Origin: an uncultured Latescibacterota bacterium
GTDB taxonomy: Bacteria > Latescibacterota > UBA2968 > UBA8231
Assembly: GCA_951813615.1 (NCBI GenBank)
Contig: OX638377.1
Span: 5,553,739 to 5,617,738, forward strand
Direction: 5' to 3'
DNA length: 64,000 nt
In this document: piece by piece, positions 59,483-64,000 of the stretch
How the letters are laid out: each line of letters begins with the position of its first letter
Numbering within the stretch: the stretch's first letter is position 1
The notes under the pieces: generated by a model
Told to the model about the DNA's origin: nothing
Seen by the model: the letters and a program-made list of their open reading frames with translations, nothing else
Databases searched by the model: none
Made by a program: the position numbers and the translations under genes

Positions 59483-60592
59483 TTACTCGGGACACGTGGC
59501 GATGCCATATAAGGCGTCGCCAATAAAATCGCGCCGCCAGCCGCGCAGGAGGCGATGATCCTCGGGCATGGCAGCGCCCGCGTCAATGACTAGGCTGCGC
59601 ACTTCGGCGCGGGCCGCGACAAAAGGTGCGTCAATCTGCGCTGCGTCGCTTTGCTGGCGCAAGTGGTCCATAGACTGGGCGAGCTTGCGTTCGACGGTCT
59701 CTTTGTCGAGCTGCGGTCGGTGCGGCCGGGGTGGGCACTCTGCGTCGGGGACGGCCAAGCCACGGCGAATCTGTTCGAGCAGGTAGCGGTCATAGCGGTG
59801 ATTGCCGAGTGCGCGGAGCCGACCCAGTTCCTCCAGCGACTGAGGCTTGCGCCGGGCTAGTAACACGAGGGCTTCGTCCATCAATACGTGATTGCGCGGT
59901 CGGTCGCTGCGCTGGGCTTCCTCTTCGCGCCAAGCGGCCAACTCGCGGAGGATGGCCAACTCGCGCGGGGCCGCCCGGCCCGTGCCCTTGATCCGCGTGA
60001 ATTGCTCGCGTGGGTCTCGCTCCTCGTATAGACTCGGGTCGTCGTACGCAGCCATTTCCTCTGCCAGCCAAGTGCCGCGACCAATTTCCTCGACGCGCGC
60101 CTGCAACACGTCGCGCGCCTCGTGCAGATAGCGCACATCCTCAATGGCGTACGCTAGCTGGTCCTCGGAGAGCGGGCGGCGAACCCAGTTGGTGAGCGTC
60201 TCGGTTTTGTCGAGGACCACGCCGAGAGTTCGCTCCAAAAGCTCGGCCAGCGAAGTGGTAGAACTCATATTGGCAAGCCCGGCCGCACAGCGGGTGTCGA
60301 AGACATTGCGCGGGAAAGCACCCGTGACCCGACGCAGAATAACCAAATCTTGTTGGGCGTCGTGGAGAATCAGTTCGACCCCTGGGTGCTCTAACAGGGT
60401 TCCAAGAGGCGAGAGGTCCGCAATCGCCACCGGGTCGATTAGGTAGCAGTCTCCGTTGGCGAGAGCCAATTGGATCACGCCTAGCTTGGGATAGTAGGTG
60501 CGGTTCCAAACGAATTCAGTGTCTAGGGCAACGCGCTCACAGTCTAGGGCGCGTTCGACAAGTTCGGCAAGGGCTTTTGCAGTGTGAATCAT
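59483..60592 (-). CDS. rnd: Ribonuclease D
   Basis: 3'→5' exoribonuclease acting in tRNA 3' maturation. The 369-residue product has the DEDDy motifs: VALDTEFVWNR (DE), LILHDAQQDLVIL (D) and YAIEDVRYLHEAR (Y-x3-D). HRDC-like helical domains follow (RNHVLMDEALVLLARRKP region). The start is ATG 60592. Length matches bacterial RNase D. Confidence 0.93.
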   Translation of the reverse strand: MIHTAKALAELVERALDCERVALDTEFVWNRTYYPKLGVIQLALANGDCYLIDPVAIADLSPLGTLLEHPGVELILHDAQQDLVILRRVTGAFPRNVFDTRCAAGLANMSSTTSLAELLERTLGVVLDKTETLTNWVRRPLSEDQLAYAIEDVRYLHEARDVLQARVEEIGRGTWLAEEMAAYDDPSLYEERDPREQFTRIKGTGRAAPRELAILRELAAWREEEAQRSDRPRNHVLMDEALVLLARRKPQSLEELGRLRALGNHRYDRYLLEQIRRGLAVPDAECPPRPHRPQLDKETVERKLAQSMDHLRQQSDAAQIDAPFVAARAEVRSLVIDAGAAMPEDHRLLRGWRRDFIGDALYGIATCPE

Positions 60593-60642
60593 GCGTCCAT
60601 GGGCATCTTGAAGTGAGGATTAAGCAACATACGACGGAGGCT

Positions 60643-61911
60643 CTAAGATGACAAGCGCAAGAAGCGACGCACGGGGGTTTGCTCGCGGTAACCGGCCAGC
60701 CGAGTACTGAGCAGCCAAGCCGCAACAAATGCGAGTTGAACCGCACATAAATAAAAAATCGGCCCCCGCGGACCTACTAACGCAGCGGACCATTGGAAAC
60801 AGGCTCCACCCGCGATGCCGCCGACGATACCGCCTAGTGCCGAAGCGTACATTGCAAGGGAGAACCCCTCGGCTTGATACTCTTTGGAAACGGCGTCGAT
60901 CATCGCCCGCGATTGCCCCATCTGATAGCCGCCGTCTAGCGTGCCCCAGAGCAAATAGACGACCCCTGCCCAGAGTGCGATCCACGAGAGTCCCGTAGGC
61001 AAGAAGAGCCAAGCAGGTGCCATGGCCGCTTGCAGCAACAGGGTGATGGTCAGCGGTCCTCGGCTGCCGTGCCGGTCCACCATCCGCCCCCAGCCATGCA
61101 GCCCGATCACATAGCCGAGGGCTTGTACTGGCGTCATCCAGACGAAGTAGCTAACGGGCAGCCCCCCATCCGTGAGCGCCACGACCCACAGCGGAAAAGT
61201 CGCCGCTAGCACAGCCGTGCGGGCCATAATGAAGAGCGCGTAGGCGCGGATCTGGGGCGCGGCCAACGCTTGGCGCAAGCGGCGAGTTAGACCGTCTTCG
61301 GGCGGGGACAGCGGTTGCTCAGCTACTGCGCGCACCAAGAAGGCTCCACCGCAGGTGGAAAAAATTGCCAGAGCGAAGAGCGGACCGAAGTCGTCGGCTA
61401 TGGGCTGAGAGCCGAGGTACCAGCCGATCAGGATGGGCAAGACGAGTTCGAGCAGGCGCTGCTGAAGACGCATGCGCGTGAGAAAGGCACCGATTCCACC
61501 GCTAGAGGTGTTGTCTTGGACTAGGGGCCACCAGGCGGTGTTGCCTGCTTGTTGTATGAGACCTCGTGCGCTAAACAGGGCTAGTCCGATCCAAGCGGCC
61601 CAAACCCCGTTCGCGCCGTAGAACGCCAACAGCGCCAGCGCTAGCCCCGCCGGCACCGAGCAGAGCCTACCCCAAAAGAAGAGCCCGGCCTTCCCGGTGC
61701 GCTGCATGAGCTGCAACCCGCCGACGCGCCCCATCTTTTGGAGGTACTCGCTGGTGGCGACTAAGCCGATGAGAAAAGGCGAAGCACCGAGAGAGAGGAG
61801 AAAGAGGGGGACGATGGAAGTGAGGAGGGCGTTGTTGATCGAGCCGCTAACGGCGACGCCGATCAGCCGCGACTGGCTGCGGAGACGAGTTGCTGGAGAC
61901 TCACTCCTCAC
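60643..61911 (-). CDS. MFS transporter
   Basis: The 422-residue protein has twelve predicted membrane helices in two six-helix bundles (~20-200 and ~220-410), with an N-terminal GLVATSEYLQKMGRVGGL-type loop and a central charged loop PEDGLTRRLRQ. Substrate unknown. It starts with GTG 61911 overlapping the stop of the sulfatase gene (GTGA), so it is coupled to it. This argues for uptake of a product or substrate of the sulfatases, such as a sugar or small oligosaccharide. Confidence 0.87.
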   Translation of the reverse strand: MRSESPATRLRSQSRLIGVAVSGSINNALLTSIVPLFLLSLGASPFLIGLVATSEYLQKMGRVGGLQLMQRTGKAGLFFWGRLCSVPAGLALALLAFYGANGVWAAWIGLALFSARGLIQQAGNTAWWPLVQDNTSSGGIGAFLTRMRLQQRLLELVLPILIGWYLGSQPIADDFGPLFALAIFSTCGGAFLVRAVAEQPLSPPEDGLTRRLRQALAAPQIRAYALFIMARTAVLAATFPLWVVALTDGGLPVSYFVWMTPVQALGYVIGLHGWGRMVDRHGSRGPLTITLLLQAAMAPAWLFLPTGLSWIALWAGVVYLLWGTLDGGYQMGQSRAMIDAVSKEYQAEGFSLAMYASALGGIVGGIAGGACFQWSAALVGPRGPIFYLCAVQLAFVAAWLLSTRLAGYREQTPVRRFLRLSS

Positions 61912-63359
61912 TTGTGCGGCCTAAATGCGGCCTTTTCTCCGGGCGTGGGCGAATGGTCGAAGGCACCGCGTTGAATCACCGCAGCGGCCCCGCCGGCCGC
62001 TGCGATGGTTGCCCGCTGGCTGGCATGGGCCTGTTCGTCAACCGCTTCTGGGTCGAGCAAGGCGCGCAACTCTCTTTCGCAATCTCGCAACAATTCTTGG
62101 TACTCTGGCATACCCGACAAGTCGTTTAGTTCTAGTTCGTCGGGATCCTCCGCCAAGTCGAAAAGCTGCGGCGGTGCGCCGACGTAGTAATTGTACTTGT
62201 AGCGATTGCGGCGCAACATATAGGTGCCGTGCTCAGTGCCTAGCGCGTGATACTCGCTAAAGACGGTGCGCTCTTGATCGTCCTCTTGCGCGATCTGCCA
62301 CAGGGAGCGGCCGGGCAGGTTTTCGTCGATCAATGCAGCCCCGACGCATTTGAGCGCCGTCGGAAAACAATCCACCAAAGAAACAGGCGTCTGCACCACC
62401 TTCCCCTCCGGCACGTCGGGGCCGGCCGCAATCATCGGCACAGCCGCGGCTTCGTCGTAGAGCGTGAATTTGCCGAAGATGCCTCGGGCTCCCAAACACT
62501 CGCCGTGGTCAGACGTGTAGAGCACGCGGGTGGAGTCCGTCAGGCCGTACTCGTCGAGTGCACTGAGCACGCGACCGATCTGCTGGTCGAGATAGGTCGT
62601 AGTCCCGTAGTACGCGGCTGTAACTCGCCGCACCGTCTCTTCGCTATGCCCTTGGTCAAAGCGGAAGAAGCGGCGGAAGTAGTCTAGCGCCGGATGGTCG
62701 GGCCACGTGTCGGGCGTCCACTGCGGTGGCAGCGGCACGTCGGCAAGCGGATAGCGGGCGTAGATTTCCGGCGGGGCGATGTAGGGCGGATGCGGGCAGA
62801 CGAAGTTGAGGAAGACCACCCAAGGCTTGGCATCGTCGCGGTGCTCGGCGAGCCAGCGCAAGGCGTGCTGGGTGCAGCGGGCGTCGTACTGCAAATAAGT
62901 CGAATCGCCCGCGCCCGCCCGCCCAAGCTCGCCGTGCTTGTCGCGCAAGGGCGGCTGATCGCGGATGCAGCCGAGGACATCGCCGACGCCATCGACTACG
63001 TGCAACGGCTCAATCTCCTCGCTAAATCCGTGGTCTGCGCCTTGCCCCTTGAAGTGCAACTTGCCGATCGAATCGCAGCAGAAGCCCTGTTCGCGCAGGC
63101 GCTGGTGCCAGGAGGCGGGCGTCCCATCATAGGGATGCCCGTTGTCCCAATAGCCGATCTGATGCACGTAGCGGCCGGTGGCCAGCGACGCGCGGGCCGG
63201 GACGCAGATCGGGCAATTGGTATAGGCGTTTTGAAAGCGGGTGCCGCGCGCGGCTAAGGCGTCCAGATGGGGCGTCTGCACCAGCGGATGGCCATAGCAG
63301 CCGCTGGCGAGCCGCTGGTGCTGGTCGGACAAGATGAAGAGGAAGTTGCGAGGTTTCAC
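61908..63359 (-). CDS. Type I sulfatase (formylglycine-dependent)
   Basis: From GTG 63359 the ~483-residue product is an arylsulfatase-type hydrolase. The FGly-forming motif is CVPAR (C-x-P-x-R), in the stretch CPICVPARASLATGRYVHQ. Metal ligands appear in LFILSDQHQR and TSDHGECLGA, and the C-terminus has the usual FDLAEDPDELELNDL. The substrate is unknown but likely a sulfated glycan. The GTG overlaps the upstream sulfatase stop (GTGA). No signal peptide is visible, so it may be cytoplasmic. Confidence 0.9.
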   Translation of the reverse strand: MKPRNFLFILSDQHQRLASGCYGHPLVQTPHLDALAARGTRFQNAYTNCPICVPARASLATGRYVHQIGYWDNGHPYDGTPASWHQRLREQGFCCDSIGKLHFKGQGADHGFSEEIEPLHVVDGVGDVLGCIRDQPPLRDKHGELGRAGAGDSTYLQYDARCTQHALRWLAEHRDDAKPWVVFLNFVCPHPPYIAPPEIYARYPLADVPLPPQWTPDTWPDHPALDYFRRFFRFDQGHSEETVRRVTAAYYGTTTYLDQQIGRVLSALDEYGLTDSTRVLYTSDHGECLGARGIFGKFTLYDEAAAVPMIAAGPDVPEGKVVQTPVSLVDCFPTALKCVGAALIDENLPGRSLWQIAQEDDQERTVFSEYHALGTEHGTYMLRRNRYKYNYYVGAPPQLFDLAEDPDELELNDLSGMPEYQELLRDCERELRALLDPEAVDEQAHASQRATIAAAGGAAAVIQRGAFDHSPTPGEKAAFRPHK

Positions 63360-64000
63360 GGCGCTCCAACGACCTTGTCGGCATCGATCTGGGGCGGCAC
63401 GGGATAGTGCTGGCCGCGTTGACCGGAGAGGCTGCGGTTGGGCCGGGGTGCCCATTGCTGGTCGGGCAAGCCGACGAGTTGATCGTCTTGGACCCAGGCT
63501 TCGTCGCCGCCGTAGAGTTCGCCGACGAGTCGCTCGCTGAGCTGGGCCTGTAGTGCGGCGTGGTCGGGTGAGCCCGCTAGGTCGTTCAGCTCGTTGGGAT
63601 CGCTTGCGAGGTCGAAGAGCTGGACGCGGTTACCCACTGGATAGTAGATCAGCTTGTGTCGCCCCGCGCGGATCATGCGGGTGGCGTTCGCCCCTTCGCC
63701 GCACTCGCCGTAGAGATAACTGCGCCGTTCCTCGCCGATCATCGATAGACCCTCGACGGTGTCGGGGATGTCGATACCCGCTAGGTCGAGCAAAGTCGGC
63801 ATGACGTCCTGCCAGCCGACGAGGCGATCATCGACCGTGTGGTGCGGCACTCGTCCGTCCCGTCCTCCGAGCAAGATCATCGGCACGTTGGCCGACTGCT
63901 CGTAGTAAAGTCGCTTGGCCCAGAGGCCGTGGTTGCCGAGCATGTCGCCGTGGTCCGCCGTGAAGCAAATAATGGTATTGTCGAGCAGCCCCTCTTCGCG
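63356..64000 (-). CDS. Type I sulfatase, C-terminal part (N-terminus outside window)
   Basis: On the minus strand the frame is open to the window end. The visible ~215 residues include FTADHGDMLGNHGLW (sulfatase metal-binding Asp-His), VDDRLVGWQDVMPTLLDLAGI and the C-terminal NRVQLFDLASDPNELNDLAG. It is the first visible gene of an operon that continues sulfatase–sulfatase–MFS. The FGly motif lies outside the window, so activity cannot be judged. Confidence 0.9.
   Translation of the reverse strand, partial: REEGLLDNTIICFTADHGDMLGNHGLWAKRLYYEQSANVPMILLGGRDGRVPHHTVDDRLVGWQDVMPTLLDLAGIDIPDTVEGLSMIGEERRSYLYGECGEGANATRMIRAGRHKLIYYPVGNRVQLFDLASDPNELNDLAGSPDHAALQAQLSERLVGELYGGDEAWVQDDQLVGLPDQQWAPRPNRSLSGQRGQHYPVPPQIDADKVVGAP

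Overview
The window is bacterial chromosomal DNA, very probably from close to the replication origin of an uncultured lineage. It opens inside dnaA (minus strand). Divergent from it runs the classic rpmH–rnpA–yidD–yidC–mnmE–rsmG block, with two parS-like palindromes beside rsmG and an AT-rich gap carrying DnaA-box-like sequences just after it. The taxon cannot be fixed by eye. Gram-negative features (Ccm system I, many lipoproteins, HtrA and TPR periplasmic proteins) combine with accessory genes for sulfatases, phytanoyl-CoA-dioxygenase-like proteins, Gfo/Idh/MocA oxidoreductases and an FlgD-type C-terminal domain. That mix recalls Poribacteria/Latescibacterota-type genomes; this is an inference from gene content, not a phylogenetic result.

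Layout: 1–5.7 kb is the oriC-proximal block. 5.7–11.2 kb holds a CDP-alcohol phosphatidyltransferase, tmk, a C-terminal processing protease, RNase E/G and rplU–rpmA, closed by a terminator. 11.3–18.1 kb holds an epimerase, sucCD, a CPBP protease, two glycosyltransferases, a structured small RNA with its own promoter and terminator (6S RNA candidate) and an XRE regulator whose promoter carries a palindrome. 18.2–34.8 kb is a long minus-strand train: TPR protein, sigma-54 activator, HtrA protease, M24 peptidase, a complete cytochrome c maturation cluster (ccmE, ccmF-ccmH fusion, zinc-ribbon protein, a secreted/anchored protein, ccmA, B, C, D), two tandem bifunctional-nuclease/UVR proteins and a lipoprotein. 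34.8–42.3 kb runs on the plus strand: ispE, tRNA-Gln, rplY, pth, membrane pyrophosphatase, rpsF, a DUF2232-like membrane protein, rplI, a lipoprotein and the selenocysteine tRNA. rpsR, usual between rpsF and rplI, is absent.

From 42.3 kb the content becomes accessory: a large F5/8-type-C/FlgD-like secreted protein, a truncated sulfatase, a two-module PhyH protein, a GH5 glycosidase, an Ldh2-type dehydrogenase, a second PhyH protein and an M20 peptidase. Then come gapA, a DtxR-type regulator with a C-terminal cysteine cluster, a bile-acid-symporter-family transporter, two Gfo/Idh/MocA oxidoreductases, an alkyltransferase, an MscS channel, RNase D, an MFS transporter and two sulfatases (the last cut by the window end).

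No CRISPR array, insertion sequence, integrase or phage gene was seen. The most noteworthy points are the parS/oriC-like neighbourhood without parAB, the 6S-like RNA, the unusual Ccm system (CXXXY-type CcmE, CcmF-CcmH fusion, two extra proteins), tRNA-Sec with a degenerate copy of its 3' end downstream, and short in-frame minisatellites in several housekeeping genes.
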